DNA from: Equus caballus | Taxonomy: Eukaryota > Chordata > Mammalia > Perissodactyla > Equidae | Assembly (NCBI RefSeq): GCF_041296265.1 | Contig: NC_091695.1 | Location: 18,025,001-18,089,000 of the forward strand | Length of the DNA stretch: 64,000 nucleotides | Reading direction: 5' to 3' | In this document: piece after piece, positions 24,094 through 36,478 of the stretch | Numbering within the stretch: the stretch's first letter is position 1 | Layout: every line of letters starts with the position of its first letter | Notes under the pieces: generated by a model | Told to the model about the DNA's origin: nothing | Seen by the model: only the letters and a program-made list of their open reading frames with translations | Databases searched by the model: none | Translations under genes and position numbers: made by a program

Positions 24094-24959
24094 CTATATT
24101 TTCTTTTTTGTTTTTATTTGAAGAAGCAAGCTGATATTCCTGGACTTCTTGTAAATCCTTTCATCCTATATATGGGAACTCTTTTCTGAGATAATTTAGA
24201 AATGGCTATAATTTATGCAAATATTCATTCCTTTGTGCACCTAACAAGATACTTTGTATGCATATAGCATAAAATAGTAGCCCAAAATATTTGCTGAGTC
24301 ATTCACTCGATTATATATATTCATTTCTTAAACATGGTTCACACTTTTAACTCCTGAGTAAAACTTACTGTCTTTCCCCTCTTTTTCTCTTAAAAACTAG
24401 CCTATCATTCAAGGCCAAGAAAAAGAAGCACACAATTATGAAGCAATCCCTCTGATAGCCACAAATGATTTTGCTCTCTCTCTCTCTCCCCCTAGCAACT
24501 CTATTGTGATATTTACTAACCCTGGATTGTGAGGTTCTTGAAAATGAAGCTGTATTTTTTTGTCATCCATTTCACTAACTTAAAATATATAATTGCTTTT
24601 TTTTCTTTAGTATCTACAATCTATCAGTTACCAGAGAGGAAAGGATAACAGAACCAGAATTTACTGCAAGCACAATCTACCAGATATATTGTCTACCTTT
24701 TCTTTTGTTCCACACACCAATTTATGAAGTATATCATATTATGTCATTTTTGCAAATAAAGACAAAGTCAGAATAATTGATCTTCTATGGCTTATAAAAT
24801 CAGAGCCAGATATAGTCTCTCTAACTTAAATCTCATATTATTTCTCCTTGAAAATCTAAAGTTATTTTTGAAAATCAACTCGATGCACAGTTTATTCAAA
24901 AATTGGAAAGGTATTCTGCAAAAACTGAAGTAAATATTTACTTTATGAATGAATAAATA
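24094..24959. other. Intergenic DNA downstream of split OR
   Basis: AT-rich, with a short CT run at 24475-24490. No gene was recognised. Confidence 0.45.
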
Positions 24960-25308
24960 TATGCATCCAATATGAAAAAAGTTTGCTTTCAATATTTTGC
25001 TGACTGCATCCCTGACATCTTTATCTCTCAGACTGTAGATCAGAGGATTCAACATGGGTATCAGCACTGTGTAAAACACGGAGGCCAATTTGACTGTGTG
25101 CCTGGAGATTTTTGAGTTGGGCACACAGTAGATGAAGAGAATTGTGCCACAAAAGATAGTGATGGTGGTCAGGTGTCAGGCACAGGTGGAGAAGACTTTG
25201 TGGTGCCCACCAGCTGGATACATCTTTAGGGTGGTGACAACAATGAACACATAAGATGTGTGAATGATGAGCAGTGTGCTCACCTCATTAAAAGTGGGAA
25301 CAATGGAG
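24960..25308 (-). pseudogene. OR5D18-like: OR5D18-like pseudogene, 3' part (TM5/6 to C-terminus)
   Basis: The minus strand encodes the second half of an olfactory receptor. Blocks are [10 protein letters not shown] with [11 protein letters not shown] (TM5), a KVFSTCA block with an in-frame stop just after it (TM6), [20 protein letters not shown], and [23 protein letters not shown] (TM7 and tail). The wording CVPNSK-SRHTVK-ASVFYTV is characteristic of OR5D18 and its relatives. The gene stops abruptly at 25308 where an L1 5' UTR begins. Its missing 5' part lies at 47343-47955, beyond the inserted DNA. Confidence 0.88.
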
Positions 25309-27108
25309 TTCTCATCAAGATGGCGCTGTGAGCAGACATTGACCTCACCTCCTCCCACAACACAACCAGGTTACAACAATTTTAGGAAGAATCACCCTGG
25401 ATTGAAAACTGAAAACTGGATAAAAAGAACCCCCACAACAAGGGACAGTCCTGACGAAAGCAGAAGACGCAGTAACTCCAGCCAGAGAGGAAAAAAGCCA
25501 CCTTTGGGAGCAGCAGAGCTTCTCAGCTGGCCAGGCGGGAGCCAACCTAAGGATATCCAGATAGCATCTCAAGATGCCTAAGAGTCTCATGCTACTATAC
25601 ATCGGAAGGCAGATGGACTTCCCACTGGGAGGAGGTGGAAATAGGTGAAACTCTCTGACGCCAACCCCCGGACAGCCTAGTTCCTGGAGGAGGCTCTCTT
25701 CCAGCGGACTCCCCCATAGCATTGCCACACACCAAGGGTGGGAGTGTACACTCACCAACGGAGCGATGGTGGAAACAGGTGACAACAGCCCTACTCAAGC
25801 CCCCGGCAATTACACCTAAGCCCAGGGGGAATCCCCAGGGTCCCCCACCCACTGGCAGGGAAGGCCTCTGCTAGCCATTAGCAGGGAGGCCCTGCCCAGA
25901 ATCCAGAATAAAGGGAAGCTCCTGGCAGGTGGATTCCCCGGCACAGCACCAGACCACAAGCTGCTGCTGGGCTCATGGTCTCCGGCACATGGGTCAGTGC
26001 AGGGGGCGCCTGGACTTCCCATGGATGTGCTTGGGGACATGGTTGGAGCTCCAGTGCCCGGTTCTGTGGCCTGGCAGGAGGCTCCAGGGTCCCACACCTC
26101 CCTGGCAGGGAAAGCCTCTGCTCACCATTAGCAGGGAGGCTCTGCCCAGAATCCAGAACAAAGGGAAGCTCCCAGCGGGCAGATGCCCTGGCACTGCACC
26201 AGACTGCCAGCTGCTGCTGGGCCCACAGTCTCCGGTGCATGGGTCGGTGCAGGGGGTGCCCGGACTTGCCATGGACATGCTTGGGGACTGGGTGGAGCTC
26301 CAACACCCGGCTCTGCAGCCCGGGGGGTTGCTCCGGGGTCACACACCCCCAAAGCAGGGAGGGCCTCTGCTCACCATTGGTAGAGAGGCACCGCCCAGCA
26401 TACGGAACACCAGGAAGCTCCCTAGAGCAGAATTCCCCACAAGGCAGCAGCTTACAAGCCACCGCCCGGCCCATGGACTCTGGCCGTGTCCCAGACAAGG
26501 CAGGGGGCTCCCAGAGATCCTGTGAGAGTGGAGTGGGGCAGAGTGGAGCTACGGTGAAATGGGTACATAGCCCAGGGGGGAACTCCAGGTTCCTACAGCA
26601 GTCTCAGCGAAAGCCTCTCCACAGCACTAGTGGAGAGGTCCCAACTGGCAATCACAAGGCGGGAAGGCCCTGGGGCAAAAGTAGCACAGCTAGGTGAGCT
26701 AATGACAGACTGCAGAAGATACCCATAGCTCTGCTGGAAACTATAGTGGACAAGTGTGATCTTGTGGGCTGTGTTAGGGACAAAGTGGTGATTATAGATG
26801 ATCCTGCTCCTGGCTGCTGGGAAAGCCCACAACAGCACTGCAGACCACAAGGAGGGAGTGTGTCTAAGTGGGCTGCCACAGTAGGCACCAGCAGCCTGAG
26901 GCCCCCTTGTGATTGCCCCCACAACTGACGAGGGACCCCACAGGACCACTGTGACTAAGAGGAGGGGTCCAGGTCCAGTCAGTAACAGCTGACAGGGTTC
27001 CTGGTTGGTGCAGTCTAAACAACTGCCCCCCCCCACACCAGTCACAAGTTGAAGCATCAACTAAACTCTATCTCTATGCAGAGGCACAAATCCACACCAT
27101 CAAGTAGC
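25309..27108 (+). promoter_or_regulatory. L1 5' UTR with about 250-bp tandem monomers
   Basis: A GC- and CpG-richer region in front of ORF1. A module beginning GGCAGGGAAGGCCTCTGCT recurs at about 25855, 26105 and 26354, a period near 250 bp, with a more diverged fourth unit near 26600. Shared landmarks inside each unit are GCCCAGAATCCAGAA, GGGAAGCTCC and TCTCCGG-ATGGGTC. In mouse and some other mammals, L1 5' UTRs built from monomers act as internal RNA polymerase II promoters, and the same role is inferred here. Long overlapping open frames on both strands in 25595-27060 are a by-product of the base composition. Confidence 0.8.
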
Positions 27109-27921
27109 ATGAAAAAATATATTAAATCTCCAGAACAGAAGGAAAATGATAAGCACCCAGAAAACAGTCCCAAAGACAATGAAATCTAGAACCTAAATGA
27201 CGATGATTTTTAAACTCCCATTATTAAAAAACTCAACAAGTTAAAAGAGAATTCAGACAGACAACTCAATGAGTTCAGGAGCTATGTCACAAAAGAGCTT
27301 GACACTATGAAGAAGAACCAATTAGAAATATTGGAGATGAAGAACACAATGGAGGAGATTAAGAAAAATCTGGACTCTCTGAACAGTAGGGTCGATAATA
27401 TTGAGGACAGAATTAGCAATTTGGAGGATAGGAACATAGAAATGCTGCAGACAGAGGAGAGAGAACTAAGACTAAAAAGAAATGAAGAAACTCTCTGAGA
27501 ATTATCCAACTCAATTAGGAGATGCAACACAAGGATTATAGGTATACCAGAAGGAGAAGAGAAGGAGAAGGGGGCAGAAGGCCTATTCAAAGAAATAATA
27601 GCTGAGAACTTTCCAAACTTGGGAAGAGAGATGGAACTCCATGTGACAGAAGCCAATAGATCTCCAAATTTTATTAACGCAAGAAGACCAACCCCAAGGC
27701 ATATAGTAGTGAAACTAGCAAAAGTCAATGACAAAGAGAAAATACTAAGGGCAGTCAGGTGGAAGAAAATAACTTACAAAGGAAACCCCATAAGGCTATC
27801 AGCAGACTTCTCAGGAGAGACCTTACAGGCTAGAAGAGATTGGAATGAAATGTTCAAAAGCCTGAAGAACAAAAACCTGCAGCCAAGAATACTCTACACA
27901 GTGAAAATATCCTTCAAATAG
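27109..27921 (+). pseudogene. L1 ORF1 (RNA-binding chaperone), inactivated
   Basis: A 270-codon frame from ATG 27109 to TAG 27921. It has a coiled-coil segment (NLDSLNSRVDNIEDRISNLE), an RRM-type block (RIIGIPEGEEKEKGAEGLF) and the C-terminal domain (RRPTPRHIVVKLAKVNDKEK, then ILRAVRWKK). This is the normal order for ORF1p, which trimerises and coats L1 RNA. Three in-frame stops break it (TAG and TAA in the N-terminal 40 codons, TGA at about 27496), but no frameshift was found. Confidence 0.88.
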
Positions 27922-28145
27922 GATGGAGAAATAAAACTTTCCCAGATAAACAAAAGTTAAGGGAGTTCTTCACCACAAAACGTCCTCTTCAAGAAATGCT
28001 CAGGAAGAACCTCATTCCTGAAAAGTCAAAAAAAGGAAAGGGGTTACAAAATCCAGAACAAAGGAGATAAGCAGAAGGACAATAATACAAAGTAACAGCT
28101 CTCCATCAGGACAAAATGCAAAAGAAGCAGAAAACAAGTGATAAA

Positions 28146-31100
28146 ATGGCAACAGTAGGCCCACACATTTCAATAATCACTCTAAACATGAATGTATTGA
28201 ACTCTCCAATCAAAGGCACAGAGTGGTAGGATGGATCAAAGAACAAGATCCAACAATGTGCTGCCTCCAGGAAACACATCTCAGCCCCAAAGACAAACAC
28301 AGACTCAGAGTGAAAGGATGGAAGACAATACTCCAAGCTAATAATGAACAAAAGAAAGCAGGTGTTGCCATACTTATATCAGACAAAGTAGACTTCAAAG
28401 CAAAGCAGATAAAGAAAGACAAAGAGGGGCAGTATATAATGATAAAAGGGATGCTCTACCAAGATGACATAACACTTATAAATATATATGCACCTAACAC
28501 AGGAGCACCAAAATTCGTAAAGAAACTATTAACAAAACTAAAAGGAAACATCAACAGCAATACAATAATAGTTGGGGACCTCAACACCCCATTAACACCA
28601 ATGGACAGATGATCCAGACAGAAAATCAAAAAGGAAATTATAGAATTAAATGAAAAATTAGATCAGGTGGACCAAATACATATATATAGGAGACTTCATC
28701 CAAAACAGCAGGTTACACATTCTGCTCAAGTGCACATGGAACATTCTCAAGGATACACCATATCTTGGGAAACAAAGCAAGCATCAATAAGTTCAAGAGG
28801 GTTGAAAAAATATCAAGCATCTTTTCTGATCATAATGCTATGAAACTAGAAATCAACTACAAGAATAAAGCTGGGAAAGGGCCAAAAATGTGGAGACTAA
28901 ACAACATGCTACTGAACAAACAATAGATTATTGAAGAAATTAAAGAAGCAATCAAATATTATTGGGAGACAAATGAAAAAGAAAAAGCACCGTACCAAAT
29001 GGTTTGGGATGCCGCAAAGGCAGTCCTAAGAGGTAACTTCATTGCAATACAGACTCACCTCAATAAGCAAGAAAAATCTTACATAAACAACCTCAAACAA
29101 CACCTAACGAATTAGAAAAAGAAGAACAAACAAAGCCCAAAGCCAGTAGAAGGAGGGAAATAATAAAAATTAGAGCAGACATAAATTATATTGAAACAAA
29201 AAAGACAGTAGAAATGATCAATGAAACCAAGAGTTGGTTATTTGAAAAAATTAACAAAATCGACAAACCCTAAGCCAGACTCACTAAAAAAAAAAGAGAG
29301 AGAAATCTTAAATAAATAAAATTAGGAACAAGAGAGGGGAAATCACAACAGATACCAAAGAAATACAAAGGATCATAAGAGAATACTATGAAAAGCTATA
29401 TGCCAACAAATTGAACAACCTAGAAGAAATGGACAAATTCCTAGACTCATACAACCTCCCCAAACTGAATCAGGAAGAAATAGAGAATCTGAATAGACCA
29501 ATCACAAGTAAAGAAATAGAAACAGTAATCAAAAACCTCCCCAAAAATAAGAGTCCAGGACCAGATGGCTTCTCTGGAGAATTCTACCAAACGTTAAAAG
29601 AAGATTTAATACCTATCCTTCTCAAAATATTCCAGAAAATAGAGGAAGATGGAGCACTCCCTAATACATTCTATGAAGTCAAAATCACCCTGATCCCCAA
29701 ACCTGACAAGGACAACACAAAGAAGGAAAACTACAGGCCAATATCACTGATGAACAAAGACGCAAATATCCTCAACAAAATTTTGGCAAACCTAATACAG
29801 CAATATATAAAAAAGATTATACACCATGATCAAGTGGGATTTATACCAGGGACACAGGGATGGTTCAACGTCCTCAAGTCAATCAACATGATACACTACG
29901 TTAACAAACTGAGAAAGAGAAACCACATGATCATCTCAATAGATGCAGAGAAAGCATTTGACTAGATCCAACGTCCATTTATGATAAAAACCCTCAATAA
30001 AATGGGTATAGAAGGAATCTACCTCAACATAATAAAGGCCATATATGACAAACCCACAGCCAACATCATACTTAAGGGACAAAAACTGAAAGCCATCCCT
30101 CTGAGTACAGGAAAAAGACAAGGGTGCCCACTTTCACCACTCTTTTTCAACATAGTACTGGAGGTGTTGGCCACAGCAATTTGGCAGAAAAAAGAAATAA
30201 AAGGAATTCAAATAGGCAATGAAGAAGTAAAACTCTCGCTGTTTGCAGACGATGTGATCGTACACATAGCAAACCCCAAAGAATCCATAGGAAAACTATT
30301 AGAAACAATCAACAGCTACAGCAAAGTTGCAGGGTATAAAATCAGCATACATAAATCAGTAGCATTTCTATATGCTAACAATGAACTAACAGAAAAAGAA
30401 CTCAAGAACTCAATCCCATTCACAATCGCAACAAAAAGAAGAAAATACCTTGGCATAAATTTAACCAAGGAAGTGAAAGATCTATACAACGAAAACTACA
30501 AGACTTTCTTGAAAGAAATTGATGATGACATCAAGAGATGGAAAGACATTCCATGCACGTGGATTGGAAGAATAAATAGTTAAAATTTCCATATTACCTA
30601 AAGCAATCTACAGAATCAATGCTATCCCAATCAGAATCCCAATGACATTCTTTACAGAAATTGAACAAAGAATCCTAAAATTCATATGGGGCAACAAAAG
30701 ACCCCGAATTGCTAAAGCAATTCTGAGTAAGAAGAACAAAGCCGGAGGCATCACAATCCCTGACTTTAAATCATACTACAAAGCTACAGTAATCAAAACA
30801 GCATGGTACTGGTACAAAAACAGGTGCACAGAACAATGGAACAGAATTGAAAGCCCAGAAATGAAACTACACATCTATGGACAGCTAATCTTCAACAAAG
30901 GTGCTGAGGGCCTACAAAGGAGAAAAGAAAGTCTCTTCAACAAACGGTGCTCGGAAAACTGGACGGCCGCATGTAAAAGAATGAAAATTGACCATTGTTT
31001 TTCACCATTCACCAAAATAAACTCAAAATGGATCAAAAACCTAAAGATTAGGCCTGAAACAATAAGTCTGCTAGAAGAGAATATAGGCAGTACACTCTTT

Positions 31101-31971
31101 GACATCAGTTTCAAAAGAATCTTTTCGGACACCATAACTCCTCAGACGTGGGAAATAATAGAAAGAACAAACAATGGGATTTCATCAGACTAAAGAGCTT
31201 CTTCAAGGCAAGGGAAAACAGGATCGAAACAAACAGCAGCCCACTAATTGGGAAAAAATATTTACAAGTTATGTATCTGACAAAAGGTTAATCTCCATAA
31301 TATATAAAGAACTCACACAGCTCAACAACAAAAAAATCAAACAACCCCATCAAAAAATGGGCCGGGGACATGAACAGACATTTCTCCAAAGAAGATATTC
31401 GGATGGCCAATAGACACATGAAAAGATCCTCATCATCACTAATCATCAGGGATATGCAAATCAAAACTACACTAAGATATCACCTTACACCAGTTAGAAT
31501 GGCAAAAATATCCAAAACCAAGAGTGAAAAATGGTGGAGAGGTTGTGGAGAAAAAGCAACCCTCATACACTGTTGGTGGGAATGCAAACTGGTGCAGCCA
31601 CTATGGAAAACAGTATGGAGATTTCTCAAAAACTTAAAAATAGAAATACCTTATGACCCAGCCATCCCACTACCGGGTATCTATCCAAAGAACTTGAAAT
31701 CAGCAATTCCAAAAGTCCCATGCTCCCCTATGTTCAGCGCAGCATTATTGACAATAGCCAAGACATGGAAGCAACCTAACTGCCCAGCAACTGACGATTG
31801 AATAAAGACAATATGGTATGTATATGCAACGGAATACTACTCAGCCATAAAAAGGACAAAATCGTCCCATTCAGAACAACATGGATGAACCTTGAGGGTA
31901 TTACGTTAAGTGAAATAAGCCAGACAGAGAAAGATGAACTCAGTATGACTCCACTCATAGGTGGAAGTTAA
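28146..31971 (+). pseudogene. L1 ORF2 (endonuclease/reverse transcriptase), inactivated
   Basis: It starts at ATG 28146 (MATVGPHISIITLNMNVLNS) and ends at TAA 31971. The APE-type endonuclease has CLQETHLSPKDKH and VGDLNTPL. The reverse transcriptase has [32 protein letters not shown], the active site LFADD near 30242 and [11 protein letters not shown]. The C-terminal cysteine/histidine region is [13 protein letters not shown] near 31575. A frameshift just after the N-terminus, gaps around 28620-29410, a stop at about 29963 and others break the frame. Confidence 0.9.
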
Positions 31972-32132
31972 CATATAGACAAGGAGAACTGATCGGTGGT
32001 TACCACGGCAAAGGGGAGGTGGGGAGAGGGCACAAAGGGTGAAGTGGTGTACCTACAACGTGACTAAAAATAATGTACAACTGAAATTTCACAAGGTTGT
32101 GAACTACCCTAATCTTAATTTAAAAAACAAAC

Positions 32133-33218
32133 GTCCATTTCCCTGGCCAGGAGGACGCTCACAGTGTTGCCCAACCGTCATCCTGACCTTGTTCAAGAAC
32201 ATTGTCGTGGAAGGGAAGGCCTCTCCCTGTTCTTCTCTCAGTCCTCCTCCCTCCCACCCCATCCCTGGGGCCCGCTGAGCTTTCTGGCTCTATGGACTTA
32301 CCTCTGATGGGCTGTTCAGCTGAGCGGACGCATCCAAGACGTGGCCTTTTGTGTCTGGCTACATAATATCAGAGGAGTATGATTAATCACATTTTAAATT
32401 AAAAATACAGTTTTTATTAGGGAGACAAATCCCTGCTCCATCAAAGGTGATGTATGAAAAATGAAGCCCCCATATTGAATATTCTCTTTATCTAGGGATA
32501 GGCACCACATTTAAAGTGGGAAATGAGAGCTGGAAACCAAGAGGGGAATGTGCGGGGCCGGGAGACACCTTTCACATCGTTTCCCTTCCTGGATGGGCCA
32601 CGGTTGAGTTTATGCAAGGTGCAAATTACAGAACATGTTTACTGCATATTACATGCTTTGATTGGTTACAACTATCTTAAGGAATAAAATACCTTATCTA
32701 CGTTTCTCAGGATTTGGATTGATGATTTCTTTTTCATTTCGTAAAATAATGTTTTAATGTGAGTAAGGAAAGAGGGTCCACTCCTCCGACTGGTACATAA
32801 TTGCCCACAACAAGTGCCATCCATCTTTTCAATCTTCGCTCTACAGGGCAATGATCTTTGAGGACCCATGTGCGAGCATGTGTATAGGTGTGTGTGTTAA
32901 GCAGTGTGAGTGGGTTTGGTGGGCAGGAGCCCAGGGCTTTCCTATCCTAGGACCTGATGTCCCACAGGGAAACAGGGACACTCAGTCCTGTACCCTTGTG
33001 CCTTCTCAGTGGCCACACATCACCTTCTACTAAACCGTCCCAGCTTTGAAGGATTGGGCCATCTCCATATGTTCACTCCCATAACCATACTGAAAGGTCC
33101 ATGTGCATCAATGCATCTCTGTTTTTGTACAACAGAGCCCTAAAAGCAGACATTCTGCCACACAATGGATATACTCATTTCAGGGTTTGGCTGCTATTTC
33201 TGAGATCTACGCTTGCTT
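32133..33218. repeat. Cassette direct repeat, left copy (3' flank of a lost RALGDS-like unit)
   Basis: About 1.09 kb that aligns end to end, in the same orientation, with 44041-45107 at roughly 93-95% identity by eye. It starts GTCCATTTCCCTGGCCAGGA and ends at GCTTGCTT. In the right copy this sequence lies directly downstream of the RALGDS-like gene, so the left copy is best read as the 3' flank of a second RALGDS-like unit whose gene body is missing. The left copy begins exactly where L1-a ends. The right copy ends exactly where the second L1 begins. Confidence 0.88.
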
Positions 33219-33235
33219 TATCGAGTTTGAGTCCT

Positions 33236-33425
33236 TGTTAATTCTCCCCAAATCCCCCCAAGACATAGCTGTATAGTTTTTAATTGTGAGTCCTTCTAGT
33301 TGGGGCATGTGGGACACGGAGTCAACATGGCATAATGAGCGGTGCAACGTCCATGCCCAGAATCTGAACCCTGGGCCACAGAGCAGATGGCAGGAACTTA
33401 AACCCACGGCCATGGGTCCAGCTCC
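33236..33425 (-). repeat. Degraded ERE SINE, minus strand
   Basis: It reads CTCCCCAAATCCCCCCAAG, TGTGAGTCCTTCTAGTTGGG, GGCATAATGAGCGGTG, CCAGAATCTGAACCCTGGGC and a remnant of the tRNA-like head (CCACGGCCATGGGTCCAGC). Confidence 0.8.
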
Positions 33426-34411
33426 CACGTTTGAGGCTTGTTTGGGAAAGCAGGGACTCCAGAGACATTGGAGGCGGCACCTGAATGGGGAGGCTGACAA
33501 GACAGGAGTCAGGCCATCTGGGCCTCTGGGAGTGGCCCATGGAGCCGAGAAGGGCCAGCCCAACACTCTCCCTCAGGTATCATCCCCCTACAGCATCTTC
33601 TGCCCCAAGTCCTGGAACACTCTTCTGCCAAGCCCCTTCCCACGACACACCCCTGGCCCAGGGACCCTCAGCCAGCCCAGCACACATCCTCCACGATTCA
33701 GCTTCTAGGTAGGGCAGCCAGGCCCTGCTTCCCAGCCAAAGGAGACTGTAGGCCAGGCCACTCCTTTCTGCACCAATCTCCCCCCGTCTTGGTCCCTTTC
33801 TCAGGAAGAGACCTCTATGGGCAGGTGAGGGACACATCGACGTGCCCTTGAAGGTGTCCATCCAGATAAAGCTTTGAGTTGCATCACCAACACCACTTGA
33901 CCTTGTGTGAGCAAAGGAGACCTTTAGGAAGCAGAGCAGGGGCTGCTGGAGCTGCGGGCTGGGGAGAGCCTCGGTCAGGGCCTTTAGCCCTGGGCAGAGC
34001 CCGAGAAACACCCCTCAGCCTCCTCCACCAGCAACGCCCTGTCCCCCTGCCGTGACAGCCCACCTTGGGGTCCCTCACATTCAGTATGTGCAAGGGAGGG
34101 GACTCTGCTTCCTGCTAAACAGTCCAAAGGAAGAGAAGTGGGGAGCCCTCCCCTCCTTCCAAGTCAGCTTATGCAGGGTCCACTTCCTCGGAGGCTGTGG
34201 GGCAGGTCATGGGCAGCAATCTCTCTCTTCTCTGACACAGGATGGAGCCCCCCAGTCAGAGACCATAGGTCATCACAGAGAGGAAACAGGGCCTTCCCTG
34301 GAGGGAGGGAGAGGAGCTCCCCTGGACAGGGAACAAGCAAGGCCGGAGAGAAGGGGGACCATGCAGAAGGGCTGCCATGGGCTGGGACAGTGCCACAGCG
34401 GTTTAACTACA
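33426..34411. other. GC-rich unique stretch of the cassette
   Basis: GC content is clearly above the OR-cluster background. Open frames on both strands are present but have no recognised motif and no start/splice support. It may be 5'-flanking DNA of the RALGDS-like gene carried with it. Confidence 0.45.
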
Positions 34412-34434
34412 CACACACACACACACACACACAG
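34410..34434. repeat. (CA)n microsatellite
   Basis: A pure run of about 11-12 AC units. Confidence 0.95.
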
Positions 34435-34444
34435 TTTTTACCCT

Positions 34445-35930
34445 CTGAGGTAATGGAAGTGTTACCTATCTTTATTACAGAAATGATTCCCAGTATTGAT
34501 GTATCCTAAAGTATCACATTGTACTCCACAAGCTTAGACAATGTTATGTGTCCATTAAATCTCAATTGAGCTGGAACAATTTCTTAGAAAGGAGAAAAAG
34601 GCCACTTACAGAATGACAGAAGATATTTGCAAGTCACATTTCTGCTAAGGGGTGAACATCTAGAATATGTGAGAAACTCATGCAACCCAAAACCCGATGA
34701 AATAAATTTACCTCACTGAAAAATGGGCAAAGCAACTTGAACAGAGGATTCTCCAAAGAAGACAGGTCAGTGGCCAAAGTTTAGGAAAAGATGTTGAACG
34801 TCCATCACCCACCATAAACAAGTGCAAAACGAGATGTCACGTCACACCTGTTACCATGGCTCTCATCACACACTCACGCAAAAGATAGTGTTGGTGAGCA
34901 TGTGAAGACATTGGAACCCTGGTGTATCCTGTCGTGCTAAAGGTAACATTGTGCAGCTGCTATAGGAAACTCTATGGAGATTCCCCAAAAGGATTCAACC
35001 TGGAAATAATATACACTCCACTAATTCCATTCTTAGGTATATATCCTCCAAATTCCAAGCAGGAACCTGAAGGGACACAGGCACTCCCATGTTCTTGGCA
35101 GTGTCATTCACAAGAGCCAAGCTGTAGAAACGACCTAAGTGTCTGTCCACGGATGAAGGGGTACAGAAACTGTGGCATACACTTACAAGGTGTAGCTGCC
35201 CCTGACGTAGGAAGGGTTAATAATCACTGGAAAAGGCTTGCCAAGAAACTGTGACCCGGAGGTGAGAAGGCCAGTTAGCCAATGACGGGTAAGACCTCCA
35301 GGAGGAGGCAACATAAGCCAGCCACCAGTCGCCCGGGGGCACAGATGGAGACACGATATCAGGAGCAGGAGGGGCCGTTGCCTAGGAGGACTTGCATGCT
35401 CCGAGATAAAATATAGGAGCACAGCAATAACATGATAATATCAAAACAGAGGCTGAGGGAGGGCTCCTTGAGAAATCACTAAGAATTCTTGGCATTCGCT
35501 AATTACATTGTTCAGAACATCTGTGTATGTTTAACAGATGTAAGCTATGTATATATTGAAACACTGGTTATAATAAACTCAGAGTGGCCGTCAGCCCTCT
35601 CCGCATCTATCCTAATGTGTACATTGGATTGCAACATCGACACAAGGCAATATTATTTCGCCCTTGTAAAGAAGGAAATTCTGCCATAGGACACGACATG
35701 GATGAATCCAGATGACATCATGTTAATGGAAGAAGACAGTGACAGAGGGACAAAGAATGCATGGTTCCACTTCTGAGGGCTATCTAAAACAATCAAACTC
35801 ACAGAGGCAGAGACTACGACGGTGCTTGTCAGGGAGTGGTGGAGGAGAAAAAGGGTGAGCCACGTTTCCACGGCTCATACAGTACACAAAGTGTACTGAG
35901 GAAATCCTTTCATGACATGAACAACAGAAC
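34445..35930 (+). repeat. Old L1 3' ends, plus strand, split by a solo LTR
   Basis: A 3' UTR tail fragment of L1M type (34445-34575: GCTTAGACAATGTTATGTGTC, AAATCTCAATTGAGCTGG) is followed by an ORF2-end/3' UTR of another old L1: AATGGGCAAAGCAACTTGA, GGTGAGCATGTGAAGAC, ATTCCATTCTTAGGTATATA and GTCTGTCCACGGATGAAGG. It continues after the LTR (35648 on) with AAGGAAATTCTGCCATAGG. The LTR inserted into this L1 at 35190. Confidence 0.78.
35191..35642 (+). mobile_element. Solo LTR of an endogenous retrovirus (fossil), same family as 4726-5175
   Basis: A 452-bp unit starting TGTAG and ending GACA, with perfect 5-bp duplications CAAGG at 35186-35190 and 35643-35647. An AATAAA lies on the plus strand near 35571. 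It sits inside an old L1 fragment in the cassette. It is roughly 90% like the LTR at 4726-5175, so the two are independent insertions of one family. No internal region remains. Confidence 0.9.
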
Positions 35931-36369
35931 ATTTTATAAAGCAGAAAGCTGCCTAACACTGTTGCCCTGCCCTGGCCCTGGTCTTGCCCTCCACTCTCCT
36001 CATATTTATATACTCAAAATATTTATACTTGAATCCAAATTTACAGAGTTATTCTAAAGACAGGATCACCCTAACCGGCGCAGTCACTTTGCACTGAACA
36101 TGAATAATTCTCCCTGCCCTTTCCAATGTTTGAGGGGATGATTTCAATGGCTGCCTAGTGTTCCTTATCATGTCTCGTACATAACTAGCTGCTTCCATTG
36201 TCCCTGTCATCATCTTCCTCTATCAAACATCTCTGGATGGTGTCTGGAAGTGGAGTTCAATTGATCGCAGCTCTAGACAGCTTCCAAATCTAGAATGCTT
36301 CACGGAGCTTCTCGAGCACTTTCACTTTCTCCTTTGCACTTCGGGTGGCAGGCATTGACATCAAAACTC
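35931..36369. other. Cassette DNA, possible old L1 traces
   Basis: The part near 36130-36270 (GGCTGCCTAGTGTTCC, GGAAGTGGAGTTCAATTG) faintly recalls antisense L1 3' sequence. Otherwise nothing was recognised. Confidence 0.4.
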
Positions 36370-36478
36370 ATCTCCCCCTCTACATTGGGAGCTCCTTCCA
36401 GGGAAAGATGCCTCTCCATCACTTCTGCCACCAACTCTTTGCACAGTGCCTGACATATGGGAAAACCTCAACAAAGAT
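36370..36478 (+). repeat. L2/MIR-type 3' end
   Basis: It reads ACATTGGGAGCTCCTTCCAGG followed by TTTGCACAGTGCCTGACATA and AACCTCAACAAAG. This parallels the L2 3' end (GAGCTCCTTGAGGGCAGGG, AGCACAGTGCCTGGCACA, CTCAATAAA). Confidence 0.7.

Larger units (their letters stand above)
25309..32132 (+). mobile_element. Full-length L1 retrotransposon (L1-a), inactivated
   Basis: A complete-length LINE-1: GC-rich 5' UTR with tandem monomers (25309-27108), ORF1 (27109-27921), an inter-ORF spacer, ORF2 (28146-31971), a short 3' UTR and a weak A-rich end (AATTTAAAAAACAAAC) at 32117-32132. Its 5' end abuts the broken OR gene. Its 3' end abuts the 1.07-kb cassette repeat rather than the OR, so the 3' end does not sit at its original flank. 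ORF1 has three in-frame stops and ORF2 several stops and frameshifts, so it is not mobile. By eye it differs from the second L1 (45108-47342) by roughly 8-9% over the shared 2.2 kb. Confidence 0.92.

Noticed and set aside
25595-27060. Several long overlapping open frames on both strands
   Set aside because: They lie in the GC-rich monomeric L1 5' UTR. Repeats without stops in any frame produce such frames, and no protein motif is visible.
33207-34509. Open frames of 120-143 codons in the GC-rich cassette
   Set aside because: They overlap on both strands and have no recognised motif. One crosses an ERE relic and another a CA microsatellite. Base composition explains them.
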